The notes under the pieces are model-generated. The model did no database searches. It was given only the letters and a program-made list of their open reading frames with translations, and had not been told where the DNA came from. A DNA stretch of 64,000 nucleotides, taken from contig JAGYXB010000659.1 of assembly GCA_022495005.1 (NCBI GenBank), forward strand, positions 1,178,001 to 1,242,000, in the 5' to 3' direction. Shown here one piece after another: positions 43,703 through 55,802 of the stretch. Position 1 is the stretch's first letter. Every line of letters starts with the position of its first letter. The DNA comes from Rhyacophila brunnea (Eukaryota > Arthropoda > Insecta > Trichoptera > Rhyacophilidae). Both the position numbers and the translations under genes were made by a program.

Positions 43703-44177
43703 GGCATACATCATATTCTTCATAAGTTGCGAAAGTTTCAAACAAAATATACAAAGGAAATAATATTTAAGCTCATAAATTTAATAATGCCTTCCACTAA
43801 ATTATGACATTTCGGACGGAAAATGGATTTTCCGAATGATTTCACTTAGAATACGTTACACGTAGTTGAGTCATAATTTGTACGTGCGTCTAGACTAGTA
43901 GTTTATTGTTGAGCGACCCAAAGTTTTATTATTTTTGAAAAAAAATATGACAATATTATAATTATATTATTTTGCCTTTGCGGCATGGATAGTAAGATCA
44001 AGAGAGAGATGGACTAGATGCTTTTAAAATATAATTTTGGAATTTAGCGCTAACAGTAACTCTCCTTCCAGGTGACGTAAAGAAGTTTGCTTCCCGATGG
44101 TTATGATGTTCAGTAATGAAGTACTGACGAAGAAGAAAAAAATATACTTTCCCAGTAAGTAACGTGTTACTTACATC
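43703..44177. other. No recognised feature
   Basis: Nothing supported. Confidence 0.45.
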
Positions 44178-45036
44178 CATGACCCCCACAAGGAGGGGGG
44201 CTGACAGGGCTCTAGCCTGGGGGCCCGGGATCAAGGGGGCCAGGCGTGGCGCGTAGACCAGATAACTGAGACAAACATACATCACAAATTTGCTCTAGCG
44301 CTACTTTAATTCTTGTCCATTAATTAATTAATCATAACGTGACGGTGCAATATAATTTTTGGTTATTGTGTGTCGATACTCGACAACTACACATTTCAAG
44401 ATAATACATTAAAAATACAAAAATCGCTAATACGTTGAATACCCTTAATCTTAATATAAACACCATTTCGACAACATCACTGTAGAGCATCACACTGCCT
44501 TTAATCATCTTCTTCTTCTTCTTTTGCCATATTCGCCCCTTAACTGGAGCATATGGACACCTTGCCTTGTCTTCTTGCTTCGTTCCAGGTCTAACCAGCA
44601 TCCCGTAGCTTCGCTGTGTACACTCTGTAGATTGTATTTAGCAGCCTTCCAGGATAACGGAATCCGGTCGGCTTAAAGAACAGGCAAGCCAGGTTGAAGT
44701 TCTCTTCTGGCATCCGCAGCACATGGCCAAGTCAGGTCCAACGTTGACTCTTCACTTTCAGCGTGATCAGAGGCTGCTTGGTGCATTCTCTTATCTCCTC
44801 GTTGCTCCTAAAGTCATACCACCGCACACCCAGTATTCGTCGCAAACATCTGTTTTCGAAGCTCAGTATACGGTTGCTCTGAACCTTCGTAAGGTGCCAT
44901 GATTCGCTACCCTAAAGCAGCACCGTCAGAATGCAAGCGTCGAATAGGCGACATTGATGGCCTTTAACCGTAGCGATAGGTAAAGGGGACGTTAAAGAAC
45001 CTAGCCTGAGGGCCAGCTTCAGGATGTGGGGTCATG
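44178..45036. mobile_element. hAT-like element CATGRCCCCCACA, interrupted by a LINE
   Basis: Ends CATGACCCCCACA (left) and the reverse of CATGACCCCACA (right). CTTACATC (44170-44177) and CTTACCTC (45037-45044) are 8-bp near-identical flanks. After removal of LINE-B (44505-44959) and one GCCTTTAA, the inside aligns with the copy at 61946-62281. The 8-bp flanks suggest hAT but the termini are unusual. No transposase remains. Confidence 0.72.
44505..44959 (-). pseudogene. LINE-B 3' portion inserted in the hAT-like element
   Basis: On the minus strand the pieces read DACILTVLL, ESWHLTKVQSNRILSFENRC, LRRILGVRWYDFRSNEEIR and TLKVKSQRWT-like, followed by HVLRMPEENFNLACLFF and PTGF..PGRLLNTIYRVYT. 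It ends in a GAA-rich tail at 44505. Both sides carry GCCTTTAA (44497-44504, 44960-44967), an 8-bp target duplication. Small frame breaks occur. It is the best-preserved LINE-B tail here and shows reverse transcriptase thumb motifs without the catalytic core. Confidence 0.82.
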
Positions 45037-45044
45037 CTTACCTC

Positions 45045-46534
45045 CATACATTTTTATAAGACGTACAGCTGACTTACGCGTAATAAAGAAGCGCCACAGC
45101 GGCAGGCTCACGCACCTAGGACCACAAAAAAGTATTACTATATACGAGTACTATACTTTTGACCGATAAGATACCAGTATCGAACAATTCAATACTTTTC
45201 ACTAGTTGGATTATTCGCATTTTAATTGGCGATTACAATGTATTCGAACATTATCAATATTTTAGCCATTATTTTCAGGATAGTTTTTTTGATAATTTTG
45301 TTTCAGGTGGTGCATATGGATTATAGATGTAACATAATAGCGTATGTACACGGGTATGAATTAATTATTTTTTTGCACTAGTAATGTGTATTTTCAACTA
45401 TCGCCATAATAACAGTTTACGAGTAAAAGTTCTGAATGTCTCGGCAATCTCATTCTTCAAGAATAAGCAAGACGCGATGTTATCATTTTATGGTACTTGA
45501 CAGATCGTGAAAATAGGTTAACCTCAAAATTAGTCTACGCGGTGTAATACGTTTTTTTACCGGCAGATTCGCTATCGTTCTACTGTGCAGATATTACACG
45601 GTTCAATTGTCGCGTAAAAATTCAGAAGCTTCTGAACTTTTTTGATTCATAAACTCGGCTACAAATCGCAATCCTCAGTTCCCAATGAATACGACAAAAT
45701 ATTCATCAGAATCGCCACCGCCTTGCGCTACAAAGAATTTTCCAGGGTTTTTGCAAGGCGGTTTCATAGGCCCTGGCCGAATTCAAATTAGCAATAACTG
45801 ATGCGGGTAGAAGAATAGTTTTCCAAGTTTCGTATATTTCCTTCAATAGCCGGCACAAGTTTCATTTGACTTGCATCAAGTAGAGTTGTTTGCGTGCAAA
45901 AGTCCTTAAGACACCTCATTAGTAAATGCGAGGTATCCATAAAGGCATCTAGAAAAAAAAATACAATCTTGCAATTTGCACGATAATACGTGTTTACACG
46001 TGCGTTTTTTTTGCTATGGCCGCGTTAATACGTACTGTCAACAGCAAATCCATGCACGTGTCAACGGGGTAAAAGGCTTCAATTTAGAATATAATAATAA
46101 TTATTATTATGCAACTATTTAATTAGTGGATGGTACCTACTTATTACGATTTTCATAGTGTCATAAATATTTTATATAGCATTCATAAGACAAATTAATT
46201 ACAGACCAGCCAATTCAATTAAACAATTCAAACCAGCATTCATTGTAATCAAACAACGTGTTCGCCATTACACGTGACCACGTGTTTCTCATCATAACAA
46301 AATGGAAGCTGATTCAAATAAACTCCCGCGCTTTTTCTTAACTAGGTCAAGCTCAAAGGTATATTCTTACCATGTGAAACAATCGTAATATGTTTAGATA
46401 AATAAAACAATGTAAGGAAAAATTCTCAGAAATATGCGTTGACATATTGAAAATAGAATATTATTAATTTGTAACACGCACAGAAGTGATAATATGATAT
46501 GACGGTACAGTATCATAATTATTATTTATGGTGG
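45045..46534. other. No recognised feature
   Basis: About 1.5 kb with no supported gene, repeat or RNA gene. Confidence 0.45.
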
Positions 46535-46830
46535 CGCGTTTAGCAGTGGACTGTATACTTTTAAAGTTATGTTTGATTTAGGGGGGAGGGGCAATTTAAC
46601 ATGATGCTAGACACTGACCTTTTATGATGTTGATGATGGCTACGTGGTCTGGCTACACTATCACTCGCGCGGTATTATTTTTTTGGGTTACCCGGTGCGC
46701 CACTTGACGGTACTCTGTTGATGAATGATAATATATGAGGTTGATGAATGATGATGATAGGTTGTATGAATGATGAACGTGACGTTCACACAAACCGTAA
46801 TAGATTTAGTGCAACGAAGGTCGAACAGAT
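46535..46830 (-). repeat. R31 repeat, copy 3, with GATGAAT expansion
   Basis: Reverse of the R31 blocks: the end TATACAGTCCACTGC at about 46.55 kb, a C-rich stretch (GGGGGGAGGGG on the plus strand), and GTTGCACTAAATCTATTACG at about 46.80 kb. The CATCATTCATC part is expanded into TGATGAATGATGA repeats at 46.72-46.78 kb. Confidence 0.55.
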
Positions 46831-48339
46831 ATATTTTGAATCACTCGGTAGTTAACGCAACGCGGCAACACACACACGTTCCTATTATTGAGGTGACTGA
46901 ATGTTCTTCGGAATTATGGCTGATTCCTGACCCGTAATTGCTCGTCATCTGGTCTTGCGACAATAACAAATAAGGAGATTTGAGTAGGTGGGGACTAAAG
47001 ATGACGGCCACCACAGTCGGCGCAACCAAGTTGGTCCCACCTGCCCAATATTAGGTAAATAAATATATATATTTTAACCATTATAAAACGACTGCGAATA
47101 AAAAATATGAACTAGCCACTGTCTCTAACGCCACTCAACGTGATAACGACATGTACAGTATTGTCATCGTATAAATATTTCCCCACATTCCGGAAATTAT
47201 AGATATTTTTTGTATAAATGTTTTTTTAGCAAAATGAAACGGTTTATTGCAGATAAAATACACATTCGCTTATTAGCTGTTCTGATAGCTGAGTAGGTTA
47301 CCTATCTAATGATATTATTCAAAATCGTTTTGTTTTGCTTAACCTTATACATACCTAATAATATAAGAACTGTTCTTTCTTACCTCGTGGCTGCATATAC
47401 ATGGCGAGTGGAGATAGGGTAACTCAAATTAATGTTCTTTCTTACTAATAATAATATTATTGGCATTTTTTTTATAATATTCGATATTATGAACTTATAA
47501 TATAAGTTTACATATTATGTATTTGGAGTTGTCATAATAATTTTCTTTCAAACCTGGTAAAAGTATACGCCTCATTGAATGTGTAATTAAAATTCTGTTA
47601 GTTTAAATAATCTGTTTCATATTATTAATAATATATTATTTATTTAGGTATTATTTACTAAATTTATTTAATTATTATTTCAATATTTTTAATAAATTAA
47701 AACATGGTTGTATAAGGGTATTTTTTCTCCCACAATAATGACAACACTGACAATATTGTTATGTTCGAATTTAGCGACATCCAATTAAGCCGTTATTTAA
47801 AAGTCTAATAATGTATTAATTGTGTTGCTAGATTTCAAAATCAGCCAAGTCCATTATAGATAAATAGGAAAAAAACAGCTTTTTGTTTTCTCAAATACCT
47901 ACACAATCACAAGGGTGAAAGTTTATATTATTTTGAGTATAGAATATTTAAAATTAATAAATTCCACATTTTGATAATGCAGAAATGTTAGAAAGCAGTA
48001 GTTCTTCAGCAATTCACAAAAAAGTCAAAATTACCTAAAGGTGGACTTGGCTGCTTTTGAAATGTAGCGACACAATTATTAATCGTCTATTATCTATAGC
48101 GGTGGATTTATACCAGTGGGTTAAAATCCCAAAGGGTTTGATAGAGGTAAGATGGGAGTTCGAAAAAGACCCTTGATAGATAGCTATCAGAAAATACAAA
48201 TAAAAATACAAATGGTACTCGTGCAAACTTTAGTGTTCTCTATATTTTTATACGGTGTCAAGCAATATACCTCGTGGTAATAGAGTAAGACAATCAATGC
48301 CTTCAAAATAAGACACTGGTTTGCAATGCTTCATATTTC
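46831..48339. other. No recognised feature
   Basis: AT-rich DNA; nothing supported. Confidence 0.45.
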
Positions 48340-48790
48340 GTGGACAGAACACAGGACGTATCAATAAATCATACTAAAACTCTTATTAAAGGGACGGCTC
48401 TCGGCAATATATCTCAGACGCCCTCAGATATATTATACAGCGTGGTCCAGATTATCTGGAGACACTGGTGGTTTTTGGGTAGCCTACAGGAAAGGCGAAA
48501 CAGAGGGAGAGCGTTGACGCGCTGATGCGACCAAGTTAAGGAGCTTACTGAGGTCAGTCTTCACTCTGCCTTATCGCTAAGAATATGACTACATACATTT
48601 ATTTTCAGGGCGGTCACTGGTCATCGAGAAGAGAGAGTATGTGTACAGTACAATATTGTATTATGTAGTATAGATAGATAGTTTAAGTCTACAGAGAAAA
48701 AGTCTTTTGAAACGTATATTTAGATGGACAGGAGACAAGATGAAGATTAAGATATATATACCTCAAGAAATAGAGACCCTACTCGATGCA
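48340..48790 (+). pseudogene. LINE-H C-terminal remnant, part 1
   Basis: The end of the frame reads WFLGSLQERRNRGRALTR, a stop, then CDQVKELTEVSLHSALSL. GR..TRW.DQVK.LT..SL..A is a familiar closing segment of endonuclease-reverse transcriptase polyproteins. A more decayed stretch, LKRIFRWTGDKMKIKI, follows to 48790, where an hAT element interrupts. Whether the two stretches belong to one LINE is not certain. Confidence 0.45.
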
Positions 48791-48792
48791 AG

Positions 48793-49806
48793 CAGATATT
48801 GCAATACCGAATGAATATAAATCAATACCGATATTTCGGTATGTATCATTGAATACCGGTATTCATCTAAACATATTATCGAAAAAAGAAATACCTATCA
48901 ATAATTAATATAACTAGTATAATCTATTTCAAACAATATTTTATCGCAACCTACAGAACATATCTACAGTTATTATGTTGACCTTGGCATAAGTCATAAT
49001 ATTTTAGAACTGCTAATTTTTACAAATAATAATAAGTCTTGGTACAAGAAAAACTCTCTCAAATTCAACGTTTGTTGGATGTACTATCACTGTTAGATCA
49101 ATAGTTATAGAATAATTGGAAATATTTGCTACGAATATTTTCTTTTTCGAAATATGTTAATTCATCGCGACAATTCTATAAGTAGGTATATTTGAGGGTT
49201 TTTTTATCATTATTTAACTTTTGTTGGTTTCAGTCAATATATTTGCGTTTTGGTTTGCATTTTTATTAAATTTAATAGGTGTACAATATAGTAGTAATGA
49301 AAAAAATATTTTTTAATAAATTTTCGAAAAACATAAACGTGTATAATTAACGAAAAGATTTTTTCTATTGGTTATAATATATCATCTCAGAAATTGTTTT
49401 TTCAAAATTATGTATTTTCAATAATTAGAATGATACATTCTTAAATCTTGTGAATTATTCGTTGAATAAAAGAAATAGTTAATTATAAATTATTAGCAAG
49501 TGAAGTAAGTTACATCATAAAAAATATTGGAGAAATCCACGACGTCGGTTGGTTTTCGAAGTAATAGGTATCTACTTTGATTTAAGAAACAAAAATCGAT
49601 TGGCAAAGTAGCTTGATTTGGAAGAGCGCTGATGAATAGGTATTAAAATTGACCAATAGTTAAAGTTCGTCGCAATTAGTATGTCACTGCGTAGCATAGT
49701 GGTAATGCATGGATGGGGCGTAAACCCGGGTGATGCAAGGCTCGATTCCCCGCCGAGGTGGCTTACTTTTTTCAAAAAAAGATTTTTTCCGGTATTGCAA
49801 TCCCTA
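48793..49806. mobile_element. hAT-like element carrying SINE-2
   Basis: Left end CAGATATTGCAATACCGA and right end (reversed) TAGGGATTGCAATACCGG share GATTGCAATACCG-type sequence, and CGGTAT/ATACCG words recur near the left end. Flanks GATGCAAG (48785-48792) and GATGTAAA (49807-49814) differ at two positions and may be a decayed 8-bp duplication. The right half is occupied by SINE-2. No transposase is seen. Confidence 0.55.
49358..49785 (+). mobile_element. SINE-2, longest single-orientation copy
   Basis: Order: AAAGATTTTTTCTATTGG and the ATAATATAT body, AAGTAAGTTACATCATAAA, ACGACGTCGGTTGG, GATTGGCAAAGTAGCTTGAT, GAGCGCTGATGAATAGG, then a tRNA-like unit at 49688-49762 with A box TAGCATAGTGGTAATGC and B box GGCTCGATTCC. 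It then repeats TTTTTTCAAAAAAAGATTTT. The body thus lies both before and after the tRNA unit, as in a tandem or dimeric SINE. Confidence 0.65.
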
Positions 49807-49910
49807 GATGTAAAGACACTACAGGCTTTCTGATACCTTCAGCAGATTACAGCGATCGCTGGAGAGATATGACAATGCTAGCGACGAGGAATGAGATGAC
49901 GAAGAATAAT
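49807..49910 (+). pseudogene. LINE-H C-terminal remnant, part 2
   Basis: DYSDRWRDMTMLATRNEM resembles the last conserved DRWR..... segment of non-LTR polyproteins. It resumes immediately after the hAT right end, consistent with the hAT having split one LINE fossil. Confidence 0.4.
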
Positions 49911-50294
49911 GATAGTATAACATAAAATTATATATGAATGAATTATGGGATCAGAAGTTATTGTCATAAATAAAAGTTTATCTCTAATACTAAAATTAAA
50001 TTAAGTTCTTGTAAGCTTGTAGTTTATTATTTTAGCTTGGCGGACGTTTTCTCGTAGTTTATGGAATTTTCTATCTTTCTTCAAAACATTTATTTTTATT
50101 TTTGACAGCATTAACACTAACCGTTTCATCCCACGCTCCCCATTTCAATTCGAGTCGGATCAAACATCAATAGCAAAGATATTAATATAATTTAATAGTA
50201 ATAAAATTCAATGAAGTTTTATTGCTTGACCCTGTACAGGTCGTGAATGTGTTAATCTATCTCTGGATAATATTCCTGTTTTTATTACCTGTTT

Positions 50295-50413
50295 TTTTTT
50301 TCGACCATGTCCGATCCTGATAGGATCATATGGGCCTCCACAGAGTGGAGGTTTGTATTGACAGATTTTGTTTTTTACGAGAAATGGATGTCAGCCACTT
50401 GCTCAACCTATCA
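50295..50413 (-). mobile_element. SINE-3, 5'-truncated copy with 8-bp target duplication
   Basis: Body only, from TTGAGCAAGTGGCTGACATC through the GGAGG/CCTCC hairpin to GGACATGGTCGAAA, then an A tail (T run on the plus strand). ACCTGTTT is present at 50287-50294 and 50414-50421. The truncated left part lacks the tRNA head, showing that the family retroposes with 5' loss. Confidence 0.78.
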
Positions 50414-50421
50414 ACCTGTTT

Positions 50422-52164
50422 AGTGTTTAAATATATAATAAAGGTTTGCGCCAGGGATTGATCTTATTCAATTAGGGTTAGCAATCCGCGATCCTCGATT
50501 TCTTGTTTCCTAAATTGAAACTATTTGAATCTCGGAATTTTCGTATTTGTTGCTAAAAAAAATAATTTAAAGAACTTTCATGATTTTTTTCTTTTTTACT
50601 AAATTATCGTTGTGATGTTGTAAATATCTTTTTTAATTGGCAAATGCTTTTTATACCGATAGGTACCTACATGAGATGACACTAAAGAGTCAGATTATGA
50701 AGCACGTCGCGTACTATCACATGTCATCACAGTAAGCTAAAATATTATCAGACTGATGCTCCCATCCCGTAGCACATTTTGAACATTTAAACGAACATTG
50801 TCCGTTTAGCAAAATCTGCCGAAATCACCAGTACAACAATGTGGTCACTGCATGCGTATCGCACTGCATCGACACCCGCATGACTCAATGAACGTTTTTT
50901 TATCACTTTCTACATGCCTGCACATTTTCGATCCATATCAAAATCGCGTGTTTTTTTGTTTTTAGCAGTTGACACTATGTATTTTCCATAAGAATTGTGT
51001 CTATTATATATGGTCTGCAGGTTGGGTTTTGTTGAAAATATTATCTATGGATACAATATCGCAAGTAATTTAAACGTACGCACATGTACAAACTGTTAAA
51101 ATTAATTGAAAATAGCATGAATTATAAATAATAATTCTAAATACTAATACATTGAATTTGCAGAGATAGTGATTGTTCAAAATATTCTGCAAAATGACGA
51201 AACCATAGACTAAATTTGTGGCCATGACAGCGTGACGTGCATCATAATGTAATTGAAGCATAATAAATGTTTTGAATGATTATCTGACAAATGTCATATG
51301 AAGTGTATCGAAAACGGTTCTGTGTAGCTCATAGTTAAAGGGGTTGTTAAGAAAGTATTATTATAACGATAGTTTTTTTCTAAGAGAAGACTATTTTCCT
51401 GAATTCTGTTATGGTAATCATTTTCTTTTAATTTGAAGTCATATAATGTCAACGACTCGCAAAATGGCCAAGCAAATACTAACGCAGATAATCAAAAACC
51501 CCTATATACCTTAGTCTCAGAATATTCTAAAATTTCATTAACAGTTTTACCTGGTACAAAGAAAGCTTTCTCCTCCGCAAAGAATAAATACTAGGCACCT
51601 TAGATTCTGTTTACATTAATCGAAAATTAGTCTAGACACACTTTTGTTGCCAAAATAGTTATTATTACTATGTAAATAAATAATTGGCAGGTCGACAACT
51701 CTAAGATCTTTGCGATTTGTTTGCATAGCAACAGCAAATAAATTTTAAGATTAATTATTATTGACACACTGGTGACAAATAAAACGGAATACCTATCATT
51801 AATAGATATTACGCTAAAATTAAAAATTAAATTTTAAAAATAAGTAAGTAAAAGCTTTTAAGAAATATATTGAAAAAAATTAAAAATTACAATTGAGTTC
51901 TTAAAATTCTATCTTTCATCGTGCTTCAAGCCGAAGGCATATCTTTTATTCTTTGTGGTTGGGTCAATTGAGGTCGCATTCATTCTTTTTTCTCACATAC
52001 CCTCGAATCCTTATTTAATATTGTCGTAAGACCAGGGCGACTAGCAATTACGGGTTATGAGACGACCGTGATTGCGAATAACATTTAGTTAGCTCGAGTG
52101 ACATCATGATAGCGGTCGCGTGCGAGCTTGTTATAGCTGAGACGTCGATTACTTGACTCAAAAC
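50422..52164. other. No recognised feature
   Basis: About 1.7 kb of AT-rich DNA. TAGGGTTAGCAATCC at about 50476 looks like an hAT end without a partner. Confidence 0.4.
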
Positions 52165-52415
52165 GCATATGTTTGACATTCGTTGCGCTAAATCTGATAC
52201 GGTTTGAGCGAAAGTCGCGTCTGTCATCCATGGTGAACTTTTCATCATCATTCATCGCAAAACCAAGTAAAGTTGTGAGAGTAACATTCCGAACCATCCG
52301 TTTACCAGTGCGTAAGTGCATGCACAACGAACCGGCTCCAAACCCTCTCCCTGTAATCCACCAGCATCCTCAAATTACAGTCCACTACAAAAGCGCCACC
52401 ACTTTGAATTATTTT
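52165..52415 (+). repeat. R31 repeat, copy 2
   Basis: Same order as copy 1 at 31.0 kb: CATATGTTTGACATTCG, GCTAAATCTGATACGG, GTAACATTCCGAACC, TTACCAGTGCGTAAGTGC, CCTCAAATTACAGTCCACT. The poly-C tract of copy 1 is missing here. Confidence 0.65.
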
Positions 52416-53396
52416 TCCATTTTTAGAAATGATGTATATGAGACAAACTAATAAGTAGCTGTTATATTTGAATGCCACTAGATAAATTTCATTAGGTTTT
52501 TTGATTGAATATATTTTTAATTGCCAGATCAATGAATTATTTTTGTTTGTCATTGATTTTTGCAATTAACGATTTATGGTTTGTCTCATAATACCCACCG
52601 TTTCATTGACAATGTTTTGCAATGATAAAAATTTGAAACGGAAAGATGAAATATAAATGAAACCGGAAATATCATTAAAAATGAATTTCGCCAACAATGC
52701 CTTAGGTATTAGATTATTTTCTAATTGACTCCAGAAAATTATCCGTCTTGATTCCCTATAATCTTCAAAACCTGTGCACCTGCAAGTGTTAATAATTTGT
52801 GCATTGTGTTTTTGTTAGAATATATTAATGATTGTACGTGACGAAATCTTCCGCGATCAGACGCTATTTTATAAAAATAATATCTTTTATTTCTGCGTTA
52901 GCGTTCCGCAAAATGTTTCTCCTATTTTCAGTGGTCCGCAAGTGTAAAAAGGTTGAGATACCATATATTATATAGTATCAAATCGGGTGCTGTAGATTAA
53001 ATTTGTACCGTGACATGTATACGTGAAAAATAATTCCAATAATATGTAGTCGCTTCCGACAAAAAGTTATAAACATAATCTAAAAATTAGACTAAGCCAT
53101 GTGTGTTGCATAATACAATATGGAACTTTCTTTCGCGATGGTTTCCCTTCAAAATTGCTTAAGCCATTCTTACGTTGTCATAATAATTGTGATTTTTATT
53201 ATATACAATAAACATTTAGTTTTTTTTAGGTTTTCTCAAGAGTTTATGTAAAAAAACATAGATCAGGGCGTTTTTATTCAGTGTTATTTTTTTAGGCAAA
53301 ATATTCATATTTTTTCTTCAACATGTTTGGATTGGATTTATATTAGGTACTTCTATTTTTTATTGGAACGACGTATCCAATTTGGATGTCATATTT
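52416..53396. other. No recognised feature
   Basis: Nothing supported. Confidence 0.45.
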
Positions 53397-53797
53397 CAGG
53401 GGTTCCCAAACTATGTTCCGCGAATTTATCAGAATAGTACCTCAGTGTGTCAAAACAAGCTATTATTATTTTACTACGATATATTTATGCGAACCAGTAT
53501 TTTCTTATTACGCTGCAATGAAGTCAACGTCCAGGAAAAGGCTCGACGCCACATCAACTTTATAATATTGTGCTGATATCATCAAGGTTTGCAATTCAAG
53601 AAACTACAATTATCAGACTCATTAAGAACTTCATTCACTAATATTTTTATGTGTTATGTTTTAAAAATAATTATGTATTGTTTTTCCTCATTTATTGATT
53701 ATGTATTATTTACCTACCTTACAAAATAAACAAAGTGTTTCAAGAAAATGTTACGAAAACGAAGTGTTCCATCGCAGGAAAATTTTAGGAAACCTTG
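53397..53797 (+). mobile_element. Decayed hAT element, sister of the 32.7-kb copy
   Basis: Left end CAGGGGTTCCCAAACTATGT, right end (reversed) CAAGGTTTCCTAAAATTTTC. Flanks TCATATTT and TTATATCT differ at two positions. The plus strand keeps LCEPVFSYYAAMKSTSRKRL of the hAT dimerisation region, then stops intervene. The order of blocks downstream (AACTACAATTATCAGACTCA, then TTATGTTTTAAAAATAATTA) matches the 32.7-kb copy. Confidence 0.72.
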
Positions 53798-53799
53798 TT

Positions 53800-54479
53800 A
53801 TATCTGATTCCTACTCCTTATAAACTAGTACCCCTATTACTAATAAAATAAAGAAATATCAATATTTTTCTTTAAATGGTAATATTGGATCATTCGACAA
53901 CGAGAAGACACAACGTATTTTTAAAACAGTCGAATTTCGAATTTATAACCACGTATTTAAGTTGAAATATTATTTATTTGACTTGTTTAACTATGCACAT
54001 GAATCATTTAAGTCTGCAGCTACTCAATTATTACAAATTAAGTATTAATCACAGTATAAGAAACATGTGGATAATGTTTAGTTTTTCAAAAGAAAGGGAA
54101 TATTTTTAGCATTTGACTAATACGTTGGTTTTTAAGAAATATTTTCTCCAAATTAATTGTTGTTTAATTAATCATAATTATTATTTATTGCCTTTTTATT
54201 TCATCGCTTTAAATATTTATAATGGCTTACAGAAAGTATGCGAAAATCATCTAAACACGTCTTTCAAACTCAGCTTGTTTATACAGTACTAATTGAATTT
54301 ACTCTAATACCTTGGTATACTAAATTATGCAGGAATATAATTATTATATTTCTAAAATAATTGTATATTAGCAGAGCTGGTCATGTAGAAAAGATAATTC
54401 AAACAAAATACTTCAGGATCAAGTAAGAAATCAGGCAATATTCATTACAGGTGACTAAAAGAACTCGAGTTTTTGAGCG
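53800..54479. other. No recognised feature
   Basis: Nothing supported. Confidence 0.45.
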
Positions 54480-54620
54480 GACACAGCAGCCCTGCACCGA
54501 TGCTATAAAAGTGATCTACGCGTTGCAGGTCTGGCATGGTGGGAGGCGCGAGAGTTGACGATGGACCGAGGAAATTAACGTGAACTTGGTAACAGAGTAA
54601 GAGAAGAGACTAGAAGAAGA
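54480..54620 (+). pseudogene. LINE-C 3' remnant
   Basis: Reads RCYKSDLRVAGLAWWEAREL followed by TMDRGN, a stop, REL. It matches CYKSDLRAAGLEWREAQELA in the 58.5-kb copy. Only about 45 codons survive. Confidence 0.65.
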
Positions 54621-54825
54621 GAAAATATTACATTATTTAAATATGCAGGAGAGAGAAATACAGGGATAAGACGTAAAGTAAGGTGAGAAAAAACATAAGT
54701 ACACAAAACCGTATCTTTCCTTCAGTATCCATATTTTTACTCCAGAAAAACGACAATCGGTTGTACTAGCTGACGTCTTGCAATTATTCCTAGTGACAGT
54801 AACTTCCTTGGCAAAGTGCCGCCCT

Positions 54826-54974
54826 AAAAGCGCGGCCACACCGGCAACAAGTCGTGCGACAACTCGTTTAGGATAATTATCATAATTGCTTAAGAAATTT
54901 TACGATAATTATCATGCTTATCGTAAAATTTAACGAGTTGTCGCGCGACTTGTTTTCGGTATGGACCCGCTTTT
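54826..54974. mobile_element. Short TIR element, 43-bp inverted ends
   Basis: AAAAGCGCGGCCACACCGGC, AACAAGTCGTGCGACAACTC at the left is repeated in reverse at the right with a handful of differences (CGGGTCCATACCG, GCGCGACAACTC). The 60-bp middle, with ATAATTATCAT, is also self-complementary. 149 bp in total, no coding, no clear target duplication. Confidence 0.8.
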
Positions 54975-55393
54975 ACGCACACTCACAATACCGCCTCTTT
55001 AACTTTAACTTTGTCAGGGCCGCAGGTGACATATATATTATAATTACGATAAAACCTTCATTCAAGCAGTGTATTATTTGTATTTCTTAATTTATTTGCC
55101 GCCCCTAAGCAGCGCATGACCTGCCTAGCCCAACGAGACGTCATAGTCTAGTGACTATGTTCACGACTACAACTTGGTACCATTTTCACTTACTGCTAAT
55201 AATGCGTATAAACGTATACATATAAGTATTAAAATCGTGATTATTAATTTTATTACTACACTCGCTAAAGGACCCGACTTAATACGAGGTCGCTTCATTG
55301 ATCAATATACATGCATTTATCTTACTTAACAAAACAGTAATAATAGCATTCTGAAATATGAAAGGTCCTATCTATGTCTCGACATACAACGTA
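54975..55393. other. No recognised feature
   Basis: Nothing supported. Confidence 0.45.
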
Positions 55394-55802
55394 ATAATTA
55401 CAAGATAAAAAGAACTTTTTATATACAACGTTTTTAAATTCTGTTGAATTGACTTGACTAGCTTAAACGATCAAAAAAAATTGTACTTGACATGTCATAT
55501 TTATTTCCATAGTAACGTATATATTAATAATTTAGTTGCTAAGACCCCAGACCCCTAGCAACCAATAATGGTGTCGAAATAACTTTTCATACAAAACAGA
55601 ATTAACTATAAAAGAATTCAATTCTACTTAAAGATGGTTAAACGTATTTAAAAAAATGCATTTGCATCGTGTTCAGATATATTCGAGAAGTTTCAAATGT
55701 CTAGCTAGTCGGAAAGTTAGTTAAAAATCGATTGCAAGATTTGTGCCGGACAAAGAACCACCGGACAAGTAAGAATACGAGCTAAGAAAAACGTTGTAAA
55801 AT
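55394..55802 (-). mobile_element. SINE-1 copy F
   Basis: Near full-length body with all SINE-1 blocks, including AGACCCCAGACCCCTAGCAA and TCGATTGCAAGATTTG. It lacks the ATATAAACTTG stretch near the 3' end and has no tRNA head; the 5' edge is at AACGTTGTAAA. Confidence 0.7.
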
